A stretch of 64,000 bases of DNA, from positions 62,001 through 126,000 of the forward strand of contig JAHBYF010000009.1 in the NCBI GenBank assembly GCA_019636095.1, read 5' to 3'. The position numbers and the translations under genes were made by a program. The DNA is from Hyphomonadaceae bacterium (GTDB lineage: Bacteria; Pseudomonadota; Alphaproteobacteria; Caulobacterales; Aquidulcibacteraceae). A model generated the notes under the pieces. That model was given only the letters and a program-made list of their open reading frames with translations, searched no databases and was not told the origin of the DNA. The stretch's first letter is position 1. Every line of letters starts with the position of its first letter. Shown one piece after another: positions 18,151 to 25,661 of the stretch.

Positions 18151-18181
18151 AGCTTGCACCTTCCCACAATGGGAAGGTCAA
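18151..18181 (-). promoter_or_regulatory. CueR operator-promoter of copA
   Basis: On the minus strand the -35 TTGACC (18181-18176) is followed by exactly 19 bases and the -10-like CAAGCT (18156-18151). The long spacer carries a near-perfect dyad: ACCTTCCCA and TGGGAAGGT about a 3-base centre. This is the established CueR layout, where the regulator untwists an overlong spacer when it binds Cu(I). Confidence 0.9.
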
Positions 18182-18208
18182 TAGAAAACATTCGCGAGCG
18201 AATTCAGA

Positions 18209-18649
18209 ATGAACATCAGCATGGCCGCCGAGCAATCGGGCGTATCGGCGAAGATGATCCGCTATTATGAGAGCATAGGCCTCATTGAAGCGGCCGACCG
18301 TCGCGACAACGGCTATCGCGACTATGGCGACACGGAAGTCGCGATGCTCCAGTTCGTCCGGCGGACCCGGGATATGGGCTTCTCGCTCGAAGAGGTCGCC
18401 TCGCTGTTGACGCTTTGGCGCAATCGGCGCCGGTCCTCCCGCGAGGTGCGCCGCCTTGCGGAAAAGCACCTGGCCAACATCGACGCCCGCATAGCGGACA
18501 TGCGAGCGGTGTCGCGGACGCTGAAGCGGCTCGTCCATGCCTGCCATGGCGACGATCGTCCTGAGTGTCCGATCCTCGACGATCTCGCCGCGTCGAAACC
18601 TAAGATCGAGGTCGCGCGCCGGACAAAACGGACTAAGACGGTGAAATGA
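18209..18649 (+). CDS. cueR: Copper-responsive MerR-family regulator
   Basis: A 146-residue MerR activator: winged helix-turn-helix at about 1-70 (MIRYYESIGLI, GYRDYGDTEV), a dimerisation helix at about 78-108, and the metal loop CHGDDRPEC, whose cysteines fall at residues 112 and 120, the same positions as in E. coli CueR. It should sense cytosolic Cu(I) and activate the divergent copA promoter. ATG 18209 begins the family directly; a small dyad (ATTCGC-GA-GCGAAT, 18190-18203) lies just upstream and could affect its own expression. The 3' end overlaps the convergent pyruvyltransferase gene by 17 bases. Confidence 0.93.
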   Translation: MNISMAAEQSGVSAKMIRYYESIGLIEAADRRDNGYRDYGDTEVAMLQFVRRTRDMGFSLEEVASLLTLWRNRRRSSREVRRLAEKHLANIDARIADMRAVSRTLKRLVHACHGDDRPECPILDDLAASKPKIEVARRTKRTKTVK

Positions 18650-19799
18650 AGGCTCGCAGTCGCTCATGCAGTCCAGCTTCCAATGTCTTGATCTCGGTTT
18701 GGACGACCTTGCCGAAGTGAAAGCGCATATTGATCAGTCGGTCGCATTGAAAAATGAGCGTCCGGTGATCTATGCGCTCGATGTCGTGAAGGAACTCGCC
18801 AAGGCCAGCGGCGCGCATCAAGTCATCGTTCATCGGACCGTAACTGATCGAGAGCACGGGACGGCGCATTTTGAGGGCTGCGATCTGCACATGATAACGC
18901 GACGCCACGACCACGTCGGTATTGGCCACCGTCCTCAAGATGTCTTGATAGGAGCTGACCTCACGCTCCGCATCGCTCATCAGCGCATAGCCTAAGCGCG
19001 CTTCAAGATCGTCGACGGCAATGAGATCGGTTGGCCGCTGACCGATCAGAATGCGAACCTTGTGCCCCTTGAATTTCAGCCATTCGATGAGATGGGCCAT
19101 GCTTTCGATGTAGGCGCGATAGACCTTTTCGTTGGTGCGCCAGCCTCGATAGTTCATGACCCCGACGCCAACGACGGCTTGTCCGACGCCGCGATCACTT
19201 GGCGTCGGGGCGGGCATCAAGAAGGCGATATCGGCGGTGACCAGGCTCTGGCTTTCATCCACCCCCTGCGCGCTCATATAAGTGCGAGAGCTTTCGTCAC
19301 GGTAGCAGCGCCGAGCCGCGAGCTTTGCCGCCCAGACCATCATCAATCGGCTGACCGGATTGATAACCGGACCCGCACCAACGCAGGCAAACCAAAGCGA
19401 CGCGCCCTGCAAACGCGCGGCAAGCATCCAGCGCAGAAAGCGGCTGGGCCATCCCCACGGGCGGTCGCGAAAGTCATGAATGGCGCCAGCGCCGGCCACG
19501 ACCAAGAGATCACAGCGTTTCAAAGCGCGAAGACAGACCAGCCAGTTCAGCCAAAGGCTGGGTTGGCGCAGCAGCAGCGTGTCCAACCAGCGCGGCAGGA
19601 ATGATGGAAAGACCCTCAAGCTGACTGCCGCAATTCCAAAACGCTCTGATGTGATCACCGGATCGGCGCAAACAGCTACGATCGAGGCGTTGGTGAAGGC
19701 CGCGCGCAGCCATTCGAGCGTGGCCTCGAAACACGCATCATTGCCAAAGTTGCCCCCGCCATAGGTTCCAAAAACCAATATCCGCCGCGGCCAGCTCAT
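18633..19799 (-). CDS. Polysaccharide pyruvyl transferase family protein
   Basis: A 388-residue protein of the polysaccharide pyruvyl transferase (CsaB/WcaK-like) family: N-terminal RRILVFGTYGGGNFGNDACFE, a central VVAGAGAIHDF, and a C-terminal ASRYHVQIAALKMRRPVLSISY motif near residue 320. Family members transfer pyruvyl groups to sugars of exopolysaccharide or cell wall. I use ATG 19799, where the conserved glycosyl-fold begins. It is the third gene of a minus-strand set with a DUF411 protein and a methyltransferase. The acceptor is unknown; a role in capsule or surface glycan is inferred. Confidence 0.85.
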   Translation of the reverse strand: MSWPRRILVFGTYGGGNFGNDACFEATLEWLRAAFTNASIVAVCADPVITSERFGIAAVSLRVFPSFLPRWLDTLLLRQPSLWLNWLVCLRALKRCDLLVVAGAGAIHDFRDRPWGWPSRFLRWMLAARLQGASLWFACVGAGPVINPVSRLMMVWAAKLAARRCYRDESSRTYMSAQGVDESQSLVTADIAFLMPAPTPSDRGVGQAVVGVGVMNYRGWRTNEKVYRAYIESMAHLIEWLKFKGHKVRILIGQRPTDLIAVDDLEARLGYALMSDAEREVSSYQDILRTVANTDVVVASRYHVQIAALKMRRPVLSISYGPMNDDLMRAAGLGEFLHDIERIDHRTLIFQCDRLINMRFHFGKVVQTEIKTLEAGLHERLRAFISPS

Positions 19800-19809
19800 C
19801 GTTGCCGCG

Positions 19810-20277
19810 TCAGGCTGAAGCTGGATAGCTCGCAAACACGCTCCGTTCGGCGCCGAATGCTACGACATCGAATGCGTCGCGCCGCCCGTCCGGCATTTCC
19901 ATGCCAGGCGAACCTGCCGGCATGCCAGCGACCGCAAGACCGCGGACGCCGGCGGGACGTTCTTCAATGAGCCGGACGATTTCACGCACGGGCACGTGAC
20001 CTTCGATCACAAAGCCTTCCACCTCTGCGGTATGACATGAGGCCAGATCGTCGGGCACGCCGAGCCGCCGCTTCAGGGCCCCCATATCCGTCTCGTTGAC
20101 AAGTGTCGTGTGAAAGCGTCCGCTCGCCCCCATTTGCTGAGTCCATACTTCGCAACAGCCGCATCCGGCGTCGCGTCGCACCTGCATCGGTGTCGCTAGC
20201 GCCTCTTGAGCGCAGCCGGGCGTGACGCTGGCGGCGAGCAACACAACGGTGGTGGACAAAAGCCTGCGGCGGTTCAC
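19810..20277 (-). CDS. DUF411 periplasmic metal-binding protein
   Basis: A 155-residue secreted protein with an N-terminal signal peptide (RRRLLSTTVVLLAASVTPGC; the Arg pair and a lipobox-like end leave Tat or lipoprotein export open). The mature part has RRDAGCGCCEVW, SCHTAEVEGFVIEGHVP and GLAVAGMPAGSPGME, the signature of DUF411, a family found repeatedly in copper and other metal-resistance operons. The Cys pair, the Cys-His and the Met residues are candidate Cu(I) ligands. It lies between a methyltransferase and a pyruvyltransferase gene with short gaps, so they are probably co-transcribed. Confidence 0.88.
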   Translation of the reverse strand: MNRRRLLSTTVVLLAASVTPGCAQEALATPMQVRRDAGCGCCEVWTQQMGASGRFHTTLVNETDMGALKRRLGVPDDLASCHTAEVEGFVIEGHVPVREIVRLIEERPAGVRGLAVAGMPAGSPGMEMPDGRRDAFDVVAFGAERSVFASYPASA

Positions 20278-20298
20278 AATAATGGTCCTATCTTTGCT

Positions 20299-21009
20299 TC
20301 AGCGCTTCCGCGCCAGAGCGATGAGCGTCCAGCCCAATCCCGCACGCGCCATCGCGTTTTCGAGACTCCGTCCAAACAACGCGCGCATGGCGCGCTTTGC
20401 TTTGCGCCCAAGAATGAGTCTATAAAAACCCTTGTTCGCAGTGGCTGAAATAGATCGAAGCTGACGTATCTCAAAGTGCGGCATCAGCAACGCCATCAAT
20501 TCATCGCGATCGACCCAATTGCGCAATTGTTCCGGTGCGGGCGGGGGCACGTTGTTGTGGCGTTCAAGCACCGGTCGGTTTTGCGTGGCCAGCATGAGCA
20601 TCCCGCCTGGGCGCAATAGAGTGGCGAGCTTTGCCATGAAGGCTGGGTGATCGGCCACATGCGACAACACTTCGAGACTGACGATCACGTCGTACTGGCC
20701 GGTCCCCAAGTCGAGCTCCATGAAGTCGCCGGCGACGAACTTGACATCCGGCACGCGCGCGGCGGCTTCGCGGAGTACGCCTTCGGAGAGGTCGGTGGCG
20801 GTCACATGACCGAATGGTTTTAGCGACGGGCAGAGCCAGCCTGCTCCACATCCGACTTCCAAGATTTTGAGATCGGTGCGTCCGATCCGGGACAACCATT
20901 GCACCACCAACTCGCGCTGATCGGCGGAGATATCAGAGAGCGGGCGCTCGTTCTTGGCCGCGTTCCAGTCGTTCCAATACGCCTGCTGAACGGCAATCGG
21001 TTGATCCAT
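20299..21009 (-). CDS. Class I SAM-dependent methyltransferase
   Basis: A 236-residue methyltransferase with the SAM-binding ILEVGCGAGWLCPSL motif at about residues 48-62, an acidic ATDLS after strand 2, and VIVSLEVLSHV at about 106. The type resembles UbiG/small-molecule or lipid-head methyltransferases, but no substrate can be named. I chose ATG 21009, preceded by GAGGG, instead of a longer frame whose first 47 residues are not conserved-looking and run across a divergent promoter region. It heads the minus-strand set with DUF411 and the pyruvyltransferase, and a shared GGG...GCGTAG motif lies 47 bases upstream. Confidence 0.82.
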   Translation of the reverse strand: MDQPIAVQQAYWNDWNAAKNERPLSDISADQRELVVQWLSRIGRTDLKILEVGCGAGWLCPSLKPFGHVTATDLSEGVLREAAARVPDVKFVAGDFMELDLGTGQYDVIVSLEVLSHVADHPAFMAKLATLLRPGGMLMLATQNRPVLERHNNVPPPAPEQLRNWVDRDELMALLMPHFEIRQLRSISATANKGFYRLILGRKAKRAMRALFGRSLENAMARAGLGWTLIALARKR

Positions 21010-21055
21010 AAGCTGCGTTCCCTCGCCCGGGGCGGTTTTCCACCCTTCCCTATTG

Positions 21056-21079
21056 CTACGCAGCACCGGCCCAAAACCC
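21056..21079 (-). promoter_or_regulatory. Shared ECF-type promoter motif, leftward
   Basis: On the minus strand: GGG (21079-21077), 15 bases, GCGTAG ending at 21056, 47 bases upstream of the methyltransferase start. It stands back to back with the rightward copy at 21099 in one 139-base intergenic region. Confidence 0.6.
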
Positions 21080-21098
21080 GCAAGCGAAGGCCGCTTGA

Positions 21099-21122
21099 GG
21101 GTTCCGGCCCATTCGTGCGTAT
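21099..21122 (+). promoter_or_regulatory. Shared ECF-type promoter motif, module 2
   Basis: GGG at 21099-21101, 15 bases, GCGTAT ending at 21122, 27 bases upstream of the CnrY-like gene at 21149. Because sigma is the third gene of this operon, the site would make module 2 self-amplifying. Confidence 0.7.
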
Positions 21123-21148
21123 TGCTGGTGGAACAAGAGTTGGGAACC

Positions 21149-21430
21149 ATGACCGTCGACCTTGAACGATTGCTTCTTGCACTTCGCGAACGTCCGCTTG
21201 ACCGCAGGCTCGATCAGTTGGAGCCCAGGGTTTGGGAGCGCATAGAAGCCGCGCGCATAAGCGTGGGGCGGCCCCGCGACTGGCGCTGGCAGGCGGGACT
21301 GGCGGCAGTCATGCTGACCTTCGGCGTTCTTGCTGGCGGCGCCTCAGCGGCCCGCCCCGGGAGCGACTTCTCGCCCTTTGCGGTGCACGCCGCTTATGCG
21401 CCGTCAACCTTGCTCGGGGATGATCGTTGA
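21149..21430 (+). CDS. CnrY-like anti-sigma membrane protein (module 2)
   Basis: A 93-residue protein with a charged N-terminal cytoplasmic part (about 1-48), containing LERLLLALRERPLDRRLDQLEPRVWERI, and one membrane segment at about 52-68. The N-terminal pattern matches the CTG-initiated protein at 13959, so both are probably antisigma factors of the CnrY kind. The stop codon overlaps the TTG start of the next gene (TTGA), coupling its translation to the sensor. A shared promoter motif lies 27 bases upstream. Function is assigned from architecture and gene order, not from strong sequence similarity. Confidence 0.72.
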   Translation: MTVDLERLLLALRERPLDRRLDQLEPRVWERIEAARISVGRPRDWRWQAGLAAVMLTFGVLAGGASAARPGSDFSPFAVHAAYAPSTLLGDDR

Positions 21431-21864
21431 GACTTTCGTTTCGGGCCATCTTGGTGACGGCCTTGGTGGCGCTGGCGGCGGGCTTTGGCGGGGTCTGGTT
21501 GGGCATGCGGGCGCTAGCGCCTGCGCCCGCCCCCTCCATGCACGATGTTCTACACCACCGGCTGGATCTAAGCGCAGATCAGCTCGCCAGAATTGAATCG
21601 CTGGAAGGAGCGTTCGCCGCCCGCAAGCACGCGCTCGAACTTGAAATGCGCTCTGCCAACGCGGAACTGGCCGCAGCGATCCGCGAAGAGCACGAGAACG
21701 GACCAAGGGTGGCGGCCGCCGTTGAAAGATTTCATGGCGCGATGGGGCGGCTACAGACCGAAACCATCGCGCATATGTTTGCGATGCGCGAGGTCTTGAA
21801 CGATGAGCAGAAGGCGATCTTCGACGACACCGTCGTTGAGGCGTTGACCGCCGAGCCGCAATGA
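21427..21864 (+). CDS. CnrX-like periplasmic metal sensor (module 2), TTG start
   Basis: A 145-residue membrane-anchored periplasmic sensor: N-terminal membrane helix (about 5-28), then helical domain with MHDVLHHRLDLSADQ and AHMFAMREVLN. The HisHis near residue 42 and the His-x3-Met pair near the C-terminus match the CnrX ligand layout and those of the module 1 protein. Translation most likely starts at TTG 21427, which overlaps the preceding stop codon; no ATG exists before the membrane helix. The stop overlaps the sigma start by 4 bases. It would relay periplasmic metal to the CnrY-like protein. Confidence 0.85.
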   Translation: MRLSFRAILVTALVALAAGFGGVWLGMRALAPAPAPSMHDVLHHRLDLSADQLARIESLEGAFAARKHALELEMRSANAELAAAIREEHENGPRVAAAVERFHGAMGRLQTETIAHMFAMREVLNDEQKAIFDDTVVEALTAEPQ

Positions 21865-22421
21865 GCGCGCCCTCGCCCGAAAGCGATGACGCATCGCTCG
21901 TGGCTGGGGCGCTTAGGGGGCAGGAGGCGGCGTTTTCTCAGCTCGTGCGCCGTCACAAGGAAAAGGTGTATCGGTTCGTTCGCTCCTACGTCGCCGACGC
22001 TGACGAAGCCTATGATCTTACCCAGGAAGCGTTCGCAGCCGCATGGGTTGCGCTTGCTCGCTATGACAAGGACCGTCCCTTCCCAGCATGGATCAAGCGG
22101 ATAGCGCTCAATAAGTGCCGCGATTGGGCCCGCCGGCGGGCCGTTCGACGCTTCTTCTTTGGCGCTGAGAGCATCGAGACGTCCCCAGATATCGCCGCCA
22201 CAACAGATTTAAGCGATGAAGCCCTGCAACGCGACCTTGCCCGGCTCGATGGCGCGATTGCGGCCTTGCCGGCGGGCCTCAAAGAGCCTCTGCTGCTGAC
22301 GGCCATTAGCGGCATGAGCCATCACGACGCCGCGCGCGTCCTGAATTTAACGCCCAAAGCGGTCGAAACGCGCGTTTACCGCGCCAAGGTCGCTCTCGCA
22401 CGGGCGCTTCGCGATGAATAA
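21861..22421 (+). CDS. ECF RNA polymerase sigma factor (CnrH-like, module 2)
   Basis: A 186-residue ECF sigma factor: region 2 at about 20-90 (KVYRFVRSYVADADEAYDLTQEAF, PAWIKRIALNKCRDW) and region 4 at about 125-180 (LPAGLKEPLLLTAISGMSHHDAA and a recognition helix with TPKAVETRVYRAK). It is shorter than the module 1 sigma but close in both regions. Its ATG overlaps the sensor stop codon, and its own stop region overlaps the AraC-type gene by 8 bases. Release from the membrane complex on metal stress should switch on the shared GGG...GCGTAT promoters, including its own, by inference. Confidence 0.9.
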   Translation: MSAPSPESDDASLVAGALRGQEAAFSQLVRRHKEKVYRFVRSYVADADEAYDLTQEAFAAAWVALARYDKDRPFPAWIKRIALNKCRDWARRRAVRRFFFGAESIETSPDIAATTDLSDEALQRDLARLDGAIAALPAGLKEPLLLTAISGMSHHDAARVLNLTPKAVETRVYRAKVALARALRDE

Positions 22422-23154
22422 AGTCGCCAAATGGCGGGGCGCGGCCCGCATCGGACCGGGTTGGGCCGCATTCCTGGGTGCGGCGGGCGACAATGGCTTT
22501 CACAGCCACCACGCAATTCAGGCATTCGCCGGCCCTCACGCACTGCTGGTGGAGGCAAGCGGCGAACATCATGGCCAGGGCTTCGTGGCGCCCGCCAACA
22601 GGTCCCATCGCGCAACAGCGGCCTATCCGAGCAGTTTTCTGTACGTCGATCCCGACGGCGCATCCGGGCAGCGGATCGCGCGTGCGATCGGCGATGCGAT
22701 CCGCGTGCTTTCCCCGATCCAAGCAGCAGAACTCGCCGCCATTGTCGAAACCTCGATTGGAGGGGGAGACGCTGATCCAGCTGAGCGATTGGCCGCCCTG
22801 CTGGGCGCAACCGAAATTGCGCCAGCCCGCGACGCCCGCATTGATGCAGCGCTTGTCGCCTTTCATGAGAGCGACGCTGCCCTCGACGCGCGCGCGCTCG
22901 CGCGCGCTGTCGGCCTCTCGCAGTCACGCGCGGCCCATCTTTTCCGCGATGAGATTGGGGCGCCGATCCGATCATTTCTATTGTGGTCGAAGCTGCGGCG
23001 CGCCTTTACCGGCATTGCGCAGGGATTGTCGCTCACCGAGGCCGCCCATCATGGCGGCTTTGCCGATTCGGCGCACTTTTCGCGCACCTGCGTGCGCATG
23101 TTCGGCGCGAGCCCGCTCATCATCACCGGCGCGGTGAAATTCAACGAAGCGTAG
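22414..23154 (+). CDS. AraC-family transcriptional regulator
   Basis: A 246-residue regulator with an N-terminal cupin-like sensing part (about 1-130, starting with HSHHAIQAFAGPHALLVEA) and a C-terminal AraC double helix-turn-helix: LARAVGLSQSRAAHLFRDEIGAPIRSF, then LTEAAHHGGFADSAHFSRTCVRMFGASP. It overlaps the sigma gene by 8 bases and is probably the last gene of that operon. The next gene downstream, a sterol-desaturase-family protein, follows after 57 bases and is a possible target. Ligand and targets are unknown. Confidence 0.87.
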   Translation: MNKVAKWRGAARIGPGWAAFLGAAGDNGFHSHHAIQAFAGPHALLVEASGEHHGQGFVAPANRSHRATAAYPSSFLYVDPDGASGQRIARAIGDAIRVLSPIQAAELAAIVETSIGGGDADPAERLAALLGATEIAPARDARIDAALVAFHESDAALDARALARAVGLSQSRAAHLFRDEIGAPIRSFLLWSKLRRAFTGIAQGLSLTEAAHHGGFADSAHFSRTCVRMFGASPLIITGAVKFNEA

Positions 23155-23211
23155 CCGTTTCATTCAAGCATTGGAGGTCTCAGTCCGCCACCTTGGCCCG
23201 AGGAGACTCCA

Positions 23212-24051
23212 ATGCGTCTTGCCATTCGCTATCTAGCCTACCCGCTCGTCATGGGCATCGTATTCATCGGCGCCGTAACGCTGGCGGCTTCGCCAGGCGC
23301 GGCGGTTGCGCTCCCCATCTTGACGCTCGCGGGCGTTCTCACTGTGGGCGGTCTTGAATGGCTTTCGCCTTATCAGACCGCGTGGACAAAGAGCCAGGGC
23401 GATGTGTGGGCCGACCTCCAATACAACGTGCTGGGCGCCGTCCTTATTCAGGCAAGCGTGCATTTCATCTACCCGCTCAGCGCCACGACGGTGTCGTTGG
23501 GCGTGTGGCCCATTGCTTGGCCGCTGTGGGCAAGCGTGCTCGGTGTCGGCGTTATCATCGATTTCGGCCTTTATTGGATGCACCGCTGGAGCCACCGTTC
23601 GCCGCTCCTGTGGCGTTTTCATCAACCCCATCACAGTCCCGAACGACTTTACTGGCTTAACGGCGAACGCCGGCACGTCGTGAGCGCGCTCATTTTGGCG
23701 ACGCCTGGTCTCGTTGCTGTGGCGTTGCTCGGCGCCCCGCAAGCAGCTCTTGCCGGCTGGTTTTCAATCCTGCCGGTGCACCTGGCCTTTCAGCACGCCA
23801 ATATCGACTACAGCTTAGGTCCAGCGCGACGCCTCTTTGGGGTCGCCGAGATGCATCGCTGGCACCATAAACGCGACTACGAAGACGCGCAGGTGAATTT
23901 CGGCGAGGTCTTTTTGGTGTGGGATTGGCTGTTCGGGAGCCTTCATGACGCGCGAGAAAACATTGAGGCGGGCGATTTGGGTTTGAGCGACGCGACCTAT
24001 CCGAAGGGGTTTTTCACCCAACACGCCGCGCCGTTCGACCCGCGGCGGTGA
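23212..24051 (+). CDS. Sterol desaturase/fatty acid hydroxylase family protein
   Basis: A 279-residue integral membrane di-iron protein. After four hydrophobic segments come the histidine boxes HRWSH (about 123), HQPHH (about 139) and HRWHH (about 223), the pattern of the fatty acid hydroxylase superfamily. Members hydroxylate or desaturate sterols, fatty acids, carotenoids or ether lipids. The start at 23212 follows GAGGAG at a short distance. It sits between an AraC regulator and a methyltransferase of the family that recurs beside metal transporters here, hinting at membrane lipid remodelling, which is inference. Confidence 0.88.
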   Translation: MRLAIRYLAYPLVMGIVFIGAVTLAASPGAAVALPILTLAGVLTVGGLEWLSPYQTAWTKSQGDVWADLQYNVLGAVLIQASVHFIYPLSATTVSLGVWPIAWPLWASVLGVGVIIDFGLYWMHRWSHRSPLLWRFHQPHHSPERLYWLNGERRHVVSALILATPGLVAVALLGAPQAALAGWFSILPVHLAFQHANIDYSLGPARRLFGVAEMHRWHHKRDYEDAQVNFGEVFLVWDWLFGSLHDARENIEAGDLGLSDATYPKGFFTQHAAPFDPRR

Positions 24052-24128
24052 GGACGTTGGTTTCGCCAGCAAGGCTCTGGGCGAGTTTCGCTGCGCCGCC
24101 AGCGCTCCATTTTAAATGGCCACGATGA

Positions 24129-24788
24129 ATGAACAAATCCACTTACATCCCCGCGCTCGGCCGCCGCGAATGGACCGGGATATATGATTGGGTCATTTCG
24201 GCGATGACGCGCGAGCGCGTCTGGCGATCACTTGTGCTTACGGCGCTCCACCCGCGCACCGGCGAAGTCATCGTCGATCTTGGCGCGGGCACGGGCTCGC
24301 TCGGCATCATGATCAAAAAGCACACGCCCGGCGTCCGCCTCGTGGCCGTCGATCCAGACCCTGAGGTCAGACTCATTGGCGAACGAAAAGCCCGCGCCGC
24401 GGGCGTGGAGATCGACTACGAAACGGCGATGGGAGACGCGCAGCTTGCCTCCGTTGGCGCCGCTGGCGCGGATGCGGTGACATGCTCGCTCGTGCTGCAC
24501 CAATGTCCGCTTGAAGCGAAGCAAAGCATCCTGGAGAACGCGTTCCGGCTGTTAAGGCCCGGCGGCCGGCTCGTGCTTGCCGATTACGGCGAACAGCCGA
24601 CGGCGCTGATGCGAACGGCCTTCCTGCTCGTCCAGATGACCGACGGCTTTGAGCCAACAGAGCACAATCGCCGCGGCGCGATCCCACAATTGCTGCTGAC
24701 CTGCGGCTTTAAACGCACCAAGATTATAGAGCGCGTGCCCACGGTGACCGGACTGATCACGATTTGGCGCGCCACAAAGGAAATCTAA
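24129..24788 (+). CDS. SAM-dependent methyltransferase, recurring family (copy 1)
   Basis: A 219-residue class I methyltransferase: REWTGIYDWVISAMTRERVWR opening, VDLGAGTGSLGIM SAM motif (about 50), VDPDPE acidic loop (about 78), SLVLHQCPLEAKQ (about 120) and LADYGEQPTALMRTAF (about 158). The opening, SLV-HQ and ADYG...LMR motifs are shared with the methyltransferases at 46312 and 62855, so the three are paralogues. Those two lie beside CDF transporters, this one beside a lipid hydroxylase gene. The overall type resembles UbiE/COQ5-like enzymes. The substrate is unknown. Confidence 0.85.
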   Translation: MNKSTYIPALGRREWTGIYDWVISAMTRERVWRSLVLTALHPRTGEVIVDLGAGTGSLGIMIKKHTPGVRLVAVDPDPEVRLIGERKARAAGVEIDYETAMGDAQLASVGAAGADAVTCSLVLHQCPLEAKQSILENAFRLLRPGGRLVLADYGEQPTALMRTAFLLVQMTDGFEPTEHNRRGAIPQLLLTCGFKRTKIIERVPTVTGLITIWRATKEI

Positions 24789-24799
24789 GCAAGCGAACG

Positions 24800-24824
24800 C
24801 CGCGCCTCACGCGGGGAGGATTTT
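24800..24824 (+). terminator. Weak terminator-like hairpin
   Basis: A 5-bp stem (CCGCG/CGCGG, 24800-24804 with 24810-24814) is followed ten bases later by TTTT, just after the methyltransferase stop. The stem is short, so this is tentative. The rest of the gap to 25025 shows nothing I can support. Confidence 0.3.
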
Positions 24825-25025
24825 GCGGCTCATGACGCCCCGTCGACGGCGCGGAAACTGCCCGTGCAAGCACAAAACGTTTAAAGACGACAGATCGGGT
24901 GGCCAAGCCGAACTGCCGTGGCCGCGTCAACGCAATTTGGTCCGCGGCATGCGCTTGCGCGCGAGCGCCCAGCCATCAGCGCAGCCGCTAGAGCGGTGAA
25001 ACGCGGGCGGACCTGTCGGCGCTTG

Positions 25026-25502
25026 CTAGTTAGCCGGCGGCCGAGGCGCGCGCGCAGACGAGTGGTAAACAATGATGCGCCACTCGCCGGAGCGGCGCTG
25101 CAACACGCTGGTGGCGACCCCGCGCCGCAAGATCGGAGCGCGCGCGGCGGCCGCTGGGAACGTGATCTCGTAAGTGTAAACTTCGCTCGCGTAGGCAAAA
25201 TCACCCGCAACTTCAACATCGGTCTCAAGGCCGTCGAAATGGAAACTGGCGATCTCGTGCAATTCAGGTCCCAAGTGGTGGGCGAGGTAGGTGGCGAAGT
25301 CACCTTCGACGCCGCCTTGCTCGAAGATGCGCGAGTCTGGCCAGAAGTAGCGCGCGGCCGCCTCGCCGTCGCGAGCCTCAATTGCTTGCCGGTACCCCGA
25401 GAGCACCGCTTCCACGCCCGCCTCGTCAGTGCTGGGCTGGGCTGCCGCCGCGCCCGCCATGGCCCACGCCGCGACAAATACGACGACCAATTTCTTCAGC
25501 AT
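25026..25502 (-). CDS. Secreted SnoaL/DUF4440-like protein
   Basis: A 158-residue periplasmic protein: signal peptide (KKLVVVFVAAWAMAGAAAAQ) followed by a domain of the NTF2/SnoaL type (VLSGYRQAIEARDGEAAARYFWPDSRIFEQG at about 34-64, ending with GEWRIIVYHSSAR). Such folds bind small ligands or act as non-enzymatic partners; no catalytic set is clear. ATG 25502 has GGAGG 5 bases upstream. A shared motif copy (GGG...GCGTAA) lies 37 bases upstream, back to back with that of the copper oxidase operon. Copper-linked expression is therefore likely, but its role is unknown. Confidence 0.78.
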   Translation of the reverse strand: MLKKLVVVFVAAWAMAGAAAAQPSTDEAGVEAVLSGYRQAIEARDGEAAARYFWPDSRIFEQGGVEGDFATYLAHHLGPELHEIASFHFDGLETDVEVAGDFAYASEVYTYEITFPAAAARAPILRRGVATSVLQRRSGEWRIIVYHSSARAPRPPAN

Positions 25503-25538
25503 CCATGCCTCCCCTTTTAGTGCTGTGTCCATTTTCGT

Positions 25539-25562
25539 TTACGCGCCGGTTGCTGATTTCCC
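25539..25562 (-). promoter_or_regulatory. Shared ECF-type promoter motif, leftward
   Basis: On the minus strand: GGG (25562-25560), 15 bases, GCGTAA ending at 25539, 37 bases upstream of the SnoaL-like gene. It is divergent from the copy at 25597-25620. Confidence 0.6.
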
Positions 25563-25596
25563 GCATCCTCGCGCCAATCTCAGGCGTTAGCCCTGA

Positions 25597-25620
25597 GGGA
25601 TCGTGCGCAAGCGCGCGTAT
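25597..25620 (+). promoter_or_regulatory. Shared ECF-type promoter motif, copper oxidase operon
   Basis: GGG at 25597-25599, 15 bases, GCGTAT ending at 25620, 42 bases upstream of the multicopper oxidase start. The flanks (CTGAGGGAT and CGCAAGCGCGCGTAT) are almost identical to the CusF-like gene site at 29780, at the same spacing. Confidence 0.75.
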
Positions 25621-25661
25621 TCTAGGATACTGTCGGGTTTTTCTCAGAATGGAGCAAACTG

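Noticed and set aside
18106..18159. Extended start (GTG 18159) for the copper ATPase
   Set aside because: It would place the start within the CueR operator-promoter; ATG 18105 is downstream of the expected transcription start and begins the His-rich N-terminus.
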